Assembly (NCBI RefSeq): GCF_036850765.1
Contig: NC_089495.1
Location: 121,853,033 to 121,917,032 of the forward strand
DNA: 64,000 bases
Direction of reading: 5' to 3'
Source: Saccopteryx bilineata
Lineage: Eukaryota > Chordata > Mammalia > Chiroptera > Emballonuridae
This document shows, one piece after another, positions 19,945 to 32,134 of this stretch (positions are counted from its first letter, which is position 1; each line of letters starts with the position of its first letter). Below the pieces are notes generated by a model. The model did no database searches. It saw only the letters and a list, made by a program, of their open reading frames with translations, and was not told where the DNA came from. A program made the translations under genes and the position numbers.

Positions 19945-22453
19945 CAATATAGACATTTTAATGATGTTTATTCTTCCTAACCATGAGCACAGTATATGCT
20001 TCCACTTCTTTGTATCTTCCTTGATTTCTTTTATCAATGCTTTGTAATTTTCCGAGTACAAGTCTTTAGTCTCCTTGGTTAAGTTTACTCCTGGGTACTT
20101 TATTTTTTTGGTTGTAATAGTGAAGGGGATTGTTTCCTTAATTTCTCTTTCTGACTGTTCATTGTTGGCGTATAAAAATGCCTCTGATTTCTAAGTATTG
20201 ATTTTATATCCTGCCACTTTGCTGAATTCATTTATCAGGTCCAGTAGTTTTTTGACTGAGACTTTAGGGTTTTCTATATACAATATCATATCATCTGCAA
20301 ATAATGATAGTTTTACTTTTTCTTTTCCAACTTGAATGCCTTTTATTTCTTTTTCTTGTCTGATTGCTGTGGCTAGGACTTCCAGGACTATGTTAAATAA
20401 GAGTGGTAAAAGAGGGCACCCCTGCCTTGTTCCTGATCTTAAGGGTATTGCTTTTAATTTTTGCCCATTGAGTATGATGTTGGCTATGGGTTTTTCATAG
20501 ATGGCTTTTATCATGTTGAGGTATGTTCCCTGTATTCCCACTTTGCTGAGAGTTTTGATCATGAATGGGTGCTGGATTTTATCAAATGCTTTTTCTGCAT
20601 CTATTGAAATGATCATACAGTTTTTCTCCTTCTTTTTGTTTATGTGATGAATCACATTAATTGATTTACGAATATTGTACCAGCCTTGCTTCCCCAGAAT
20701 AAATCCCACTTGATCATGGTGTATGATTTTTTCCATATATTGTTGGATCCAGTTTGCTAATATTTTGTTGAGTATTTTAGCATCTATATTCATCAGAGAT
20801 ATTGGCTTGTAATTTTCTTTCTTTGTGTTGTCTTTGCCTGGTTTTGGAATCAGAATTATGCTCGCCTCATAAAAGGAGTTTGGAAGTCTTCCTTCCTCTT
20901 GAATTTTTTGAAATAGTTTGAGAAGGATAGGAGTTAGTTCTTCTTTGAATATTTGGTAGAATTCACTTGTGAAGCCATCAGGCCCCGGACTTTTCTTTGT
21001 TGGGAGTTTTTTTAATAACTGTTTCTATCTCATTTGTTGTAATTGATCTGTTTAGGTTTTCTGATTCTTCCAGATTGATTTTTGGAAGATTGTATGTTTC
21101 AAGGAATTTGTCCATTTCATCTAGGTTGTCTAGTTTTTTGGCATACAGTTCTTCATAGTATTTTCTTACAATATTTTGTATTTCTGTTGTGTCAGTTGTT
21201 ATTTCTCCACTTTCATTTCTAATTTTATTTATTTGAGTCCTCTCTCTCTTTTTCTTGGATTATTCTAGTTAAAGGTTCATCAATCTTGTTTACCTTTTCA
21301 AAGAACCAGCTCCTAGTTTCATTGATCCTCTGTATTGTTTCTTTAGCCTCTATGTCATTTATTTCTGCTCTGATCTTTATTATTTCCTTCCTTCTACTAG
21401 CTTTGGGCTTTACTTGCTGTTCTTTTTCTAGTTCTTTTAGATGCAGGGTTAAGTTGTTTATTTGAGCTTTTTCTAGCTTCTTAAAGTGTGCCTGTAGTGC
21501 TATGAACTTCCCTCTCGGTATTGCTTTTGCTGTGTCCCAGAAATTTTGAGTTGTTGTATGCTCATTGTCATTTGTTTCTAGGAATTTTTTTATTTCTTCT
21601 TTGATCTCATTCTTAATCCATTCATTATTTAACAACCTGCTATTTAGTTTCCATGTGTTTGAGAATTTTTGAGCTTTTCTGTTGTGGTTCATTTCTAGTT
21701 TCATGCCATTGTGATCGGAGAAAGTGCTTGATATGATTTCAATCTTCTCACATTTGTTGAGACCACTTTTGTGCCCTAACATGTGGTCTATCCTAGAGAA
21801 TGTACCATGAGCACTTGAAAAGAATGTATATTCTGCTGCTTTAGGTGAAAGGTTCTGAAGATATCTATTAAATCGAGTTGATCTAGTGTGTCCTTTAAGT
21901 CTGCTGTTTCTTTGTTAATTTTCTTTCTTGAGGATCTATCTAGTGATGTTAGTGGGGTATTGAAATCCCCTACTATTATAGTATTGCTGTTGATCTTGCC
22001 CTTTAAATCCATCAAAGTCTGATTTATATATTTAGGTGCTCCTATATTAGGTGCATAGATATTTATAATAGTTATATCTTCCTGTTGGATTGCTCCCTTT
22101 ATCATTATGTAGTGGCCTTCTTTATCTCTTACTATATCCTTTGTTTTAAAGTCCAATTTGTCTGATATAAATATTGCTACCCCAGCTTTTTTTTCATTTC
22201 CATTTGCATGAAATGTTTTTTTCCATCCTTTTATCTTCAATCAATGTGTATCTTTTGTTCTAAGGTGTGTCTCTTGTAGACAGCATATGTACGGGTCCTG
22301 TTTTCTTATCCACGCAGCTACCCTATGTCTTTTGATCGGATCATTTAATCCATTTATATTTAAGGTTATTATTGATATGTAGTTGTTTATTGCCATTTTA
22401 TTCTTTAAAGCTGTGTTCCTATTTTGCTATATTCTTTTCCCACTTTGATCTGT

Positions 22454-23314
22454 TTACAACAGGCCCCTTAACATTTCCTGCAGCATTGGTTTAGTTGTAA
22501 TGAATTCCTTGAGTTGTTTTTTGTCTGGGAAGCTTTTTATTTCTCCTTCAATTTTAAACAATAGCCTTGCTGGATAAAGTAGTCTTAGTTGTAGGTACTT
22601 GTTCTGCACTACTTTGAATATTTCTTGCCATTCCCTTCTGGCTTCAAGTGTTTCTGTTGAGAAGTCAGATGTCATCCTTATGGGGGCTCCTTTGTAGGTG
22701 ATAGCTTTTTTTTCTCTTGCAGCTTTTAATATTTTCTCTTTATCACTTAGCTTTGGTATTTTAATTATGATGTGTCTTGGTGTAGGTTTCTTTGGGTTTC
22801 TCTTTAATGGAGTCCTCTGTGCTTCTTGAACTTGTGAGAGTTTCTCCTGCATTAATTTAGGGAAGTTTTCAGCTATGATATGATTGAACAAAGTCTCTAT
22901 CCCTTGTTCTTTTTCTTCAGGAACCCCTATGATGCGGATGTTATTTCTCTTCATGTTGTCACAGAGCTCTCTAAGAGTTTCCTCAGACTTTTTGAGTCTC
23001 TTTTCTTTTTTCTTCTCTGCTTTCATGCCTTCATTCCAGTTGTCCTCCAACTCGTTGATTCAATCCTCAGCTCTATCTGTCCTGTTTTTCATTCCTTCCA
23101 TTGTGGTCTTTATTTCTGATATTGTATTTGTCATCTCTGACTGATTCTTTTTTATACTTGCTATTTCTTTATTTAGGTGTTCATAATGACCAACCATTGT
23201 TGTTCTAAGATCCCTAAGCATCCTTACAATCATTATTTTGAACTCCATATCTGGAAGTTTGATTATTTCCATATCACTCAGTTCATCTCCTGAAGGTGTC
23301 TCTTGTGGTTTCAT
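22454..23314 (-). pseudogene. L1 ORF1 (RNA-binding chaperone), one frame break
   Basis: Minus-strand frame from 23314 (M-K-P-Q-E-T-P) with a coiled coil rich in E/K/I heptads (about residues 30-150), then the RRM and C-terminal domain (R-I-I-G-V-P-E; R-H-I-I-I-K; F-S-T-E-T-L-E-A-R-R-E-W). One break at about 23055. It ends at 22454, about 60 bp before ORF2, the usual L1 spacing. Confidence 0.88.
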
Positions 23315-24267
23315 TTGGATTGCACTTTTTTATCTTCCCATTATGTCTGCGTTTGGGTGTTTTGCTTATAGAGCTGGTTGAGTCTAGGCTTGGTGTTGTC
23401 TGCCTCCAGTTTTCAGGTGTTATTTCTAGGTCTTCTTGGGTTGGTATCAGCTATTATTTGTAATCCATTTTTGGATTTGGGCAGCTTTGAAGTCTTGATT
23501 TGTTTGTTTTCTTAACAGGTGATAGTCTTGTTTACTGATCTCAGCAGGGGGCTTCCTTGAAACTGTATCCAGGAATGCCATGGGTGTAACCTGAGGCTCT
23601 GAAGTCCTCTTCTGCCAGTTAATCTCTCTGGGGGCAGGGTGCTTTCTCAGCTTCAGTAGGGGGACGTGTATCTCAGATCTCCATGGAGACCTGAGTTACT
23701 GCCCCTCCTCCCCACTTCTTGTTTTCAGCTGTGTCTTGTTGCACTGAGTGGAGCTGGAAAGATGCCTGGAGATCTCTGCTCCTGAAGCAGTTCAGTACTG
23801 TTTAGTGGGGAAGGATCAGTCCCTCCCCCAGCTATGGCCACCTCCAGCACGAATGAGTCAGCTTTTTTTTTAGGTCGTCTCCTGCATTCCTTAGCCCCTC
23901 ACAGTCTGTCCCTCTCTCTTTCCTTTCCACTTGGGAGATAAGCTGGTCCTTTCAACACACCTCGCTCCCTGGTCATCAGGCAAGTGGCTGCGAGCAGTAC
24001 TTTCTCTCTTTTCCCTGGAGTGAGATCCCCTCGGGGCTCCCAGCCTCTTCCCCCCCTCCGTTCCTGTAAGCAGGGGAGATTCAGGTGCTCCCTACCAGGT
24101 TTGTTGTGGCTTCTTCTTTGCTCCTTGGTTTTTGAGAGCTGTTCTCGTAGTCCAGAGTTGGTTTTTCATGCTGATTTTTCCTAAATTGATTTGTATTCCA
24201 GTTTGGTGGTGAGAGCTGGGCGTCTGTGCATCCACCTACTCTGTTGCCATCTTCTGTCCCCTGGACT

Positions 24268-24614
24268 TTTTTTTTTTTTTAATTTAGCGAGAGAGACAGA
24301 GAAATGCTGGGGAAGGGAGAGAGATGAGAAGCATCAACTCATAGTTGAGGCACCTTAGTTGTTCATTGATTGCTTTCTCATATATGCCTTGACCAGGGGA
24401 CTCCAGCTGAGCCAGCAACCCCCTTGCTCAAGCCAGTAACCTCGGACTTTAAGCCAGTGACCTTTGCACTCGAGCCAGTGACCATGGGTCATATTTATGA
24501 TCCCACACTAAAGTTGGTGAGCTTGCACACAGGCCAGCGACCTCAGGGTTTCAAACCTGGGTCCTAAGTGTTATAGGCTGACATTTTATCCACTGTGCCA
24601 CTGCCTAGTCAGGC
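24268..24614 (-). repeat. SINE family B, minus orientation
   Basis: Poly-T, AGCGAGAGAGACAGAG, body, and head ending CACTGCCTAGTCAGGC. It abuts the 5' end of the L1, so its tail and the L1 target repeat overlap. Confidence 0.88.
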
Positions 24615-24619
24615 TGAAT

Positions 24620-25876
24620 TGCATTTTTTTAAAATATTTTTAAAAATTTTTTAATTATAGCTGACATTCAATATGATATTAGTTTCAGATGTACAACATA
24701 ATGACTAGACATTTGTATCACTTACTAAGTGATCACCTTGGTAAGTGTAGTGCCTTTTTGGCACCACACACAGTTATTACAGTATTATTGACTATTTTCC
24801 TTGGGCTGTACTTTACATCCTGTGACTATTCTGTAACTGCCAATGTTTACCTGTTAACCCCTTTTTACCTTTTTCACCCATCTCCTCAACCCCACTCTCA
24901 TCTGGCAACCATCAAAATGGCATCTGTATTTATAAGTATTTCTGTTTTGTTTTTTTTTTTTTGTGTTTTAGCTTTCACATATAAATGAAATCAGAAGTTA
25001 TTTGTCTTTGCAGACTTATTTCACTAGGTCCATTCATGTTGTCACAAATGGTAAGATTTCCTTCTTTTTTATGGCCAAGTAATATTCCATTGTATATATG
25101 TACTAGCGGTTTTTTTATCCACCCTTGTATTGATGGAGCACTTAGGTTGTTTCCGTATATCTACTATTGTACGTAATGCTTCAGTGAACATAAGGGGACA
25201 TATATTTTTCCACATTAGAGTTTTGCATTTCTTTGACTATATACCCAGAAATAGAATTGCTGGATCCTACTTTATCTCTCCTTATATAGGCTTTGTTTTA
25301 AAGTTCTTTTTGTCTGGTATAAGTATTGCTTCCTCAGATTTTTTTTTTTTGGGGGGGGTTACCATTTACATGAAATATCTTTTTTGTGTGTGACAGAGAC
25401 AGAAAGAGAGCGAGAGACAGACAGGGACAGACAGGAAGGGAGAGAGATGAGAAGCATCAATTTTTCATTGCAGCATCTTTGTTGTTCATTGATTGCTTTC
25501 TCATATGTACCTTGACAGGGGAGGGAAGCGGGGGCAAGGCTCCAGCAGAGCAAGTGATCCCTTGCTCAAGCCAGTGACCTTGGACTCAAGCCAGCGACCA
25601 TGGGATCATGTCTGTGATCCCACGCTCAAGACAGTGACCCTGTGCTTAAGCCAGAGACCTCTGGTTTTCAAACCTGGGTCCTCTGCGTACTAGTCCAATG
25701 CTCTACATGAAATATCTTTTTTCATCTCTTTATTTCAGTCTGTGTGTCTTTCAATCTGAAGTGAGTCACTTGTAGGCAACATATGTAAGGGTCTTGTTTT
25801 TTTATCCATTTAGTCACCCTATGTCTTTTGATTGGAGCATTTAATCCATTTACATTTAGAGTAATAGTTGATAGAA
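24620..25876 (-). mobile_element. Old L1 3'-end fragments, minus strand
   Basis: Inverse L1 3'UTR text (TAGCTGACATTCAATATGAT; ATGGCCAAGTAATATTCCAT) at 24620-25300 joined to endonuclease-region text at 25280-25383 and 25706-25876 (GGAGCATTTAATCCATTTAC). The jump implies an internal deletion or inversion-free 5' truncation. No coding potential left. Confidence 0.75.
25384..25705 (-). repeat. SINE family B, head-truncated
   Basis: Flanked by ACATGAAATATCTTTTTT at both sides (about 25368-25385 and 25704-25721), so an insertion whose 5' head was lost (stops at the TCCAATGCTCTAC B-box side). Confidence 0.88.
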
Positions 25877-26243
25877 GGCCCTGTCTGGTTGGCTCAGTGG
25901 TAGATTGTCAGCCAGTGTTTGGAAGTCCTGGGTTTGATTCCCGGTCAGGGCACACAGAAGTGACCATCTGCTCCTCCACCACTCCCTCTCCCCCTTCTCT
26001 CTCTCTCTTTCTCCTCTTGTAGCCCTCCAATTGATTCGAGTTCAATGGCTCTGGAGGCTGAGGATGGCTCCATGGAGCCGCTTCCTCGAGTGCTAAAATT
26101 CACTCATTTGTAACATCACCCCAGATGGTCAGAGTATTGGCCCCAGATAGGGGTTGCCAGGTGGATCCCAGTTAGGATGCATGTGGGAGTCTTTCTATCT
26201 CCCCTCCTCTCACTTGGAAAAAAATATAAAAAATTTAAAAAGA
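25877..26243 (+). repeat. SINE family A, plus orientation, diverged
   Basis: Head GGCCCTGTCTGGTTGGCTCAG, TTCGAGTTCAATGGC body variant, AT-rich tail to 26243. Confidence 0.8.
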
Positions 26244-26978
26244 AGTCTTTCAAAAGTTACCAGAGAAGAAACTTGTTCTGCTCATTCTGGCCTGCACATT
26301 CTAATCCTCTAAGAAGCTTTAAAAATATATAAATTCTTGGTTCTACCCGCAGATATTTGGTTTCATTTTGCCTATAGTGGGGCACAGGCACTGATACTTT
26401 AAAAAGATGCCCCAGGTGATTTAAAAATGTCAGGATTGACAGCTGCTGATTTGATTAAAAAGAAATTGGGACTGGATCAGTGTCAGAGGAGGAGTAAATC
26501 AGGGGGTAGGTGCTTGAGTCTCTTTATTGATCTTTTTCAAACCACATACACACACAGAATACACATGTATGTATGCCTCATGCTTTCTATGTTTCCCTTC
26601 CATTGGCATGGGCGGTTCTGAGATACCTATAATTAAATAAATCATTTTCAAAATATACTGATATACCTTCATGTTGCCCTTTCTTCCCAGGACCTAGCTG
26701 GGTATTTGCTTTCACCCTGGAGTGCTTCTGGGTTGATATTGTGCTGCATGCCCACGTTGCCGTGGACCCAGGAGGACCTACTGTGTTTTAATGGGATTGT
26801 TAGGCAGGGTTGGGAGAGAGGTGAGGGTGCTGATCTCCTCTCAAGATGTTACTCACTGTAGCTCATTTGCTAACATGGTGTTTCTCAACCTTGTCTGTAC
26901 ATATAAATCACTTGGGAAACTGAAAAAAGTTAATAATTGGGTCCTACCTCCAGAAATTCTGATTTAGTTAGTCTACAG
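26244..26978. other. USP18 intron 3, unique sequence
   Basis: No repeat or coding signal recognised. Confidence 0.5.
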
Positions 26979-27340
26979 CAGGGGTCCCCAAACTACTGCC
27001 CACGGGCCACATGCGGCCCCCTGAGGCCATTTATCTGGCCTCCACCGCACTTCCGGAAGGGGCACCTCTTTCATTGGTGGTCAATGAAAGGAGCACATTG
27101 ACCATCTCATTAGCCAAAAGCAGGCCCGTAGTTCCCATTGAAATACTGGTCAGTTTGTTGATTTAAATTTACTTGTTCTTTATTTTAAATATTGTATTTG
27201 TTCCCATTTTGTTTTTATACTTTAAAATAAGATATGTGCAGTGTGCATAGGGATTTGTTCATAGTTTTTTTTATAGTCCAGCCCTCCAACGGTCTGAGGG
27301 ACAGTGAACTGGCCCCCTGTGTAAAGTTTGGGGACCCCTG
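26979..27340 (+). mobile_element. hAT MITE (family 2), intact, 8-bp duplication
   Basis: Ends CAGGGGTCCCCAAACT and GTTTGGGGACCCCTG. Flanked by GTCTACAG at 26971-26978 and 27341-27348. 362 bp, no transposase. Same family as the broken copy at 12005-12311. Confidence 0.93.
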
Positions 27341-27456
27341 GTCTACAGAGTGGCCTAGACATGGGGATTTTTGGAAGTTCCCTCAAGTGATTGTAGTATG
27401 TACCTAACATTGAGAACTGTAGGAATGGGAGGCTCATGGCTGTTCTTCCTCGGCAG

Positions 27457-27602
27457 AATGACAGTACCAAGGGGAATGGAGGAGCAGAAGAGAAATGTCC
27501 CCTTCCAGTTTCTCTTGCTGCTGGAGAAGATGCAGGACAGCCGGCAGAAAGCAGTGCAACCCATGGAACTCGTCTCCTGTCTCCAAAAATACAATGTGCC
27601 AT
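27457..27602 (+). CDS. USP18: USP18 exon 4
   Basis: Acceptor CGGCAG ends at 27456; donor GTAAGA. Translation after the split Arg reads M-T-V-P-R-G-M-E-E-Q-K-R-N-V-P-F-Q, then L-L-L-L-E-K-M-Q-D-S-R-Q-K-A-V, matching the human segment closely. It forms the helical thumb-side part of the USP fold. The exon ends with a single T that begins a leucine codon completed in exon 5. It lies between two hAT MITEs, the nearer one only 46 bp downstream of the donor (27649). Confidence 0.95.
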
Positions 27603-27648
27603 GTAAGACCATCCTCCTAGCACCTGCTTCTGGTCTAGTACTCTAAAG

Positions 27649-27862
27649 CAGTGTTTTTCAACCAGTGTGCCGCGGCACACTAGTGTGCCGTGAGACACGG
27701 TCAGGTGTGAGTATAAATACATGTAGAAACTATATTATTAACTATATGTATAATATGTACTGTGTTAGAGTGTTATTTTGTTTCATTTTGGTAGGTGGTG
27801 TGCCCCAGGATTTTGTAAATGTAGAAAATGTGCCGCGGCTCAGAAAAGGTTGAAAATCACTG
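27649..27862 (+). mobile_element. hAT-like MITE (family 3), 214 bp
   Basis: Inverted ends CAGTGTTTTTCAACC and GGTTGAAAATCACTG, with a second internal inverted motif GTGCCGCGGC. I see no matching 8-bp duplication, so one flank may be altered. Only 46 bp after the exon 4 donor. Confidence 0.75.
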
Positions 27863-27884
27863 CAAGGGTGTGGGAGCTGGATGG

Positions 27885-28075
27885 AGAGATAGGAAGAAGT
27901 GGGAACGTGGGAGAGAGATGGGGAGAGAGAGAGAGAGGATGAGGATGAGGATGAGGATGAGGGAGAGGGAGCAAGAAGGAGAAGGCATGGGAAGGAGGGG
28001 ATAGGGAGAGGGTGAGCAAGAGGAAGTGAGTGAGGGAAGGAGAGGGAGAGGAGAAGGACTAAGAAGGAAGTTAGA
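27885..28075 (+). repeat. Purine-rich low-complexity tract with (GATGAG)n
   Basis: About 190 bases almost entirely A and G, including a GATGAG tandem at about 27936-27962. It creates serine/leucine/proline-rich shadow frames on the minus strand. Confidence 0.85.
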
Positions 28076-28329
28076 CTGTGAACCCCTTGTATTGGAGGCA
28101 TTTATGTGATTTGAAATATTTTGAAGAGCCCACATTTTTACACAGAATTGGTATTATGCATATATTACTTTCACACTCATTTTCTGCCTCTTAGTAGAAT
28201 AAGTAAGCCTAAGAGTTTCCTCAGAGCTGATTCAGCTGCAGGTAAGGAATCCCAGGAATACAGAATAAAGGATTAATAAGGAGAAATCATGTTCTACAAA
28301 AGAAAACTCATAAACTGGTTATTTTAAAA

Positions 28330-28576
28330 TTTTTTTAAATTAATTTATTTTTTAAGTGAGAGGAAGAGAGAAGAGTGACAAAGAAACAGATTCTGACATG
28401 TGCCCCCACCAGGATCCACCTGGCAAGCTCCCTACTGGCGATGCTTGGCCCATCTTGGGTCATTGCTTGGAAACCAAGCTATTTTTAGCGCTCGAGGCAG
28501 AGACTCCATGGAACCATCCTTGGCACCCAGGGCCAACTTGCTCAAACCAAGAGCCATGGCTGCAGGACAGGAAGAC

Positions 28577-28609
<33 letters not shown>

Positions 28610-28716
28610 AAAGTGAGACAGGGAATGGCTACTTCTGTGTGCCCTGACTGGTAATTGAACCTGGATATCCACATGCTGGGCTGACACTCTACCACTGAGC
28701 CAACCAGCCAAAGCCA
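28330..28716 (-). repeat. SINE family A, minus orientation, diverged
   Basis: Head side ends TGAGCCAACCAGCCAAAGCC; (GA)n tract at 28577-28607. It carries spurious frames on both strands. Confidence 0.8.
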
Positions 28717-29416
28717 GAACAATATATTTCAATGCTTTTTATTCATTTAGATTAATTTGAGCCGGCATTTTCTAACTTTGCATGCAAAAAATTAGTTCAG
28801 GCATAAAAAGAGCTCCATTTTGGCCATCTTAAGTTTGTATTCCTTCTAGTTAAATCTTTCTATTTTTGTTAAGTACTTGCAAGTAAATGCTTTCTATTAA
28901 TTGAATCCCAACCCTTAATATTTAGTGCTACATTGAGGATTTAATCCCATTTCCCTAAACATTGACAGAACAATTCAAGCTGATATATAGTATAATAATT
29001 TAAAGATTCTTTAGGGTGGCCAGTGCTCATGGAGTCAAGTATATACATTGGCCAAACAGTATTACAGAAAAACATCATTCTTTTCTTTGTCATAGGCTTA
29101 TAAGCATATGTTGACCAATCAGCCAACATTCTCCCCAGGGGCTCTTTTTGGGAATGGACTGTGTGTTACCCATTCTGTTACAAAATCAGAGCAGAAAATT
29201 GAAACAGGAACCAGAAACAGAAAAACCAGAGAGGAACCTCTGACCTGTTATGCGATATCGTGACCTGGAACTTCAGCATGCAACCACAAAGATGCCTGCC
29301 TGATGTCAGTCAGATAGTTTGTGACAGGGGTCGCTGGAGGATGAAATTAGCAGAACTTCCCTGAATAGATACATACTTGGAACTGCTCAGAAGCACTGTA
29401 ATCAGATCCTCTAGGA
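28717..29416. other. USP18 intron 4, unique sequence
   Basis: AT-rich; nothing recognised. Confidence 0.45.
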
Positions 29417-29763
29417 CAGTGGTCCCCAACGTTTTTTGGGCCATGGACTGGTTTAATGTCAGAAAATATTTTCACGGACCGGCCTTTAGGGTGGGACGGA
29501 TAAATGCACAAAATAAAATTATGCAACTGGCGTAAAAACTGTGATATTTTTAAATATAATTGTTGAACTTACGAGACAAGCATCAAGATTAAGTCTTAGA
29601 TGTAACAGAGGGAATCTGGTCATTTTTTAAAAATAAAACATCGTTCAGACTTAAACATAAATAAAATGGAAATAATGTAAGTTATTTATTCTTTCTCTGC
29701 AGACCGGTACCAAATGGCCCACAGACCGGTACTGGTCCACGGCCCGGGGATTGGGGACCACTG
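29417..29763 (+). mobile_element. hAT MITE (family 4), intact, 8-bp duplication
   Basis: Ends CAGTGGTCCCCAACGTTTTTTG and CCCGGGGATTGGGGACCACTG. Flanked by CTCTAGGA at 29409-29416 and 29764-29771. 347 bp with no ORF of note. Confidence 0.92.
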
Positions 29764-29868
29764 CTCTAGGATCTCCTAATCTGGGCAACCAACACAACAA
29801 GCACGCCCCCCCCACACCACCACCACCAGGGACATTCTACAGAATCTCTGGGATTTATCTGAATCTTG

Positions 29869-31955
29869 TGTAGGGTCCCCTCTAGGGTGCTAGAAATAAG
29901 TTATGGTACTACAACCGGTCTGGGGTTTGGGTCACTCACCGCTGCAATAACCAGTAAGCAGAGTCTAGGTCTGAAAGGGAAACAGGCATCTTTAATCAAG
30001 ATTGCCAGCAACTTGAGAACTGGTCGTATCCTAGCCCAAAGCCTGCCTTACAATCATGGTTGTAAAGGCTGATTATATACTTTTTCAAGGGAGGTTAGTA
30101 CAATGGTCTTTATGAGGTTAATCCTGGAGGAGTCCTGAGGCTGGACAGCAGGTTCCTGGAATCCTAATAATCTCTTTTTTGGGAGGTCAAGGTTGTTCCA
30201 ATCCAATCACAGTCTTTACTGCTTCTTGGACTCAGTATTTCTTTATCTGCATTCTTGTCACTGGGAATTGTGTCCTTGGAGCATGGAGGTAGGGGGCTTA
30301 GATACCATCTAGCTATGGAGCTCCTGGGCCTGGGGCACAGAGGTGGATTGCCTGCAGCCTCATGAAATCATCTAGGCCTTTTCAATTATCCAGCTCCTGG
30401 AATAAAGTTTTTACTTACATAAATCATTAATCCTATTTATTGTAGCTAAAAGGTACTATTACTAAAGCTATTGTACATTTCTAACCCTGAGTTCTCCTAT
30501 CATTAGGGCACACCTTCAAAGCTCGGGCAGTTTAGGACACTTTTAGCCTCCATTCTTCTTTCATTTCTTCCTTGCACAGGACCTCAAAGTCAGCTAGAGC
30601 TAAGAGTTTGGGGCCCTCTCAGGTCTTCTAGGTCATTTGGAATATGTGAGACCTTTTAAAAGTTCCCTGTGGACATCTCATTCCCCAGATCTTTCTTTTA
30701 AGTTTTTGGCCAGGCTCTTTTTTGTCCTAGCAGTCAGTATTGCAGCCTTAGTATCAATTGTCACTGCTTGTTTTCCACTAATGCTCTGGGGCTAGGGTTT
30801 TGAGCTCTGAGACAGGTCAAATAATGACCACATCCTTTGAATGGGGCTTTTCCACATAGCTGCATTCAGGTCAAATGATGCAAATGCTCCCAGTTCTGGA
30901 TGGAACTTTCTGAGGATTTCCAGTCCCAGCCTACTTCCTCTTGTTGCTTGCAACAAGGACACCTGATGGAGGAGACCAAAGACACTCAGACAATTTAATA
31001 GAGGAAGGAGAATTTATTAGAAGCCTATGAAGTACATGTGATTAGTAGCACCATAGCACGAGCTCCCTGAATTAGATTTTCTTACAGGTTATAGACCTTT
31101 ACAGTATCCAAGCAATGGGTATGTGATTTCTTTAAGGTTTCCCAGGACTCAAGGAGAGAGAGGGGGAGAGGGAGTTTTGGTGGGTCAATGAGTGGGAAGG
31201 GGTTTCTGAATCATTCCTCGTAGCTACAAACAGATCCTGCTTTTCTTGCTTTGTGTTGCCAGCAGCTCCAGGCAACCATTTAGAGAACTATGGGATGTAG
31301 TTAATTTATAACTGGCTGACTCAGTTATCCCTTCTCCTTTCCCTCGTATTCTTCTGGTTTCTCCCCTCTCAAGGGAGAAGGGAGGCTTGCTCCTTCCTCA
31401 CTCAGGTGGTTGCAAGGCTTCTGGTTTTCAAGGCTACTGCACAGTTGAGAAGGAGGTGTCAACATAAAAATCTTTCAAACTTGTAAGAAATTTTAATGAG
31501 TTTATTTGAGCCAAACTGTCAACAATTAATGGGACATAAAGTTTCAATGAATTGAGAAAATGTTCCAGAAAATGGTGGTCTCACCACTTATTTTATCCAT
31601 CAGAATCAGAGGGAAAGATATAAAGGATTATGAAATCCATAGGTGATAGATTAGGGAGGTTAGGAGAAAGGAAAGTGGGGAAATCTCTAGGATGGTATAA
31701 AAAGTAAAAATGTATATACTGAAACTTCTCTTATATAGGCAGGTATAAAATAGTTAACAGCGATTAACATGATAACAATAACAATGAGGGGGATCTATTG
31801 GCTTCTGCTCTGGTGGGGCGGCTGCCCTGAGGAGGGCAGGACAAGATTACCTGCATATTATGAGATACCATTATTGTAGATGCAAAAGATGACAGACTGG
31901 CTAAATTGAAGTAATCATTGACCTTTGTTAGAGAAAAATACCACCTGAGGACGTG
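29869..31955 (-). mobile_element. Unassigned LTR-like repeats
   Basis: Three blocks have LTR character without provable ends: 29869-30960 (starts TGTAGGGTCCCCTC), 30970-31460 (TGATGGAGGAGACC..., with an inverse AATAAA at about 31012) and 31465-31955 (GAGTTTATTTGAGCCAAACTG). I cannot name the families, and part may be single-copy intron. Confidence 0.35.
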
Positions 31956-32134
31956 ACTACTGTCCCAGTTTTTGCCAGCCAGGTGTCTCTGGGACTGGCT
32001 ATCCTCATGCAGTGGGACATACTACGCAGTTTGTAAAGTGGTTCATTCGATATGTGTCCTTGAGACTACTCTTCACACAATTCAGAGGGTTCTACTAGAA
32101 CTAGCCCAGTTTTGCTTCCAGAGGAAAGACATGC

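Larger units (their letters stand above)
17395..22396 (-). pseudogene. L1 ORF2 (endonuclease-reverse transcriptase), decayed
   Basis: Starts at ATG 22396 (M-A-I-N-N-Y) on the minus strand. The endonuclease part lies at 22240-21788 (N-I-Y-A-P-N, V-G-D-F-N-T-P), the linker at 21782-21225, RT at 20793-20191 ([20 protein letters not shown] catalytic motif), and the C-terminal cysteine region (C-W-W-E-C) at about 17760. Several frameshifts and three SINE insertions. It could have been an active template once. Confidence 0.9.
17105..24261 (-). mobile_element. Near full-length L1, minus strand, ~6 kb plus three SINEs
   Basis: Runs from the A-tail at 17105 (AT-rich, then a C-rich inverse of the 3'UTR G-tract at about 17215-17340) through ORF2 and ORF1 to a 5'UTR ending near 24261 (inverse of GGGACAGAAGATGGCAACAG). 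TGGACTTTT-like repeats on both sides (about 17096-17104 and 24262-24270) mark the target duplication. Carries SINEs at 17990-18371, 19150-19544 and 19550-19944. Confidence 0.9.

Noticed and set aside
27742..28135. Serine/leucine-rich minus-strand frames
   Set aside because: Translation of a purine-rich low-complexity tract.
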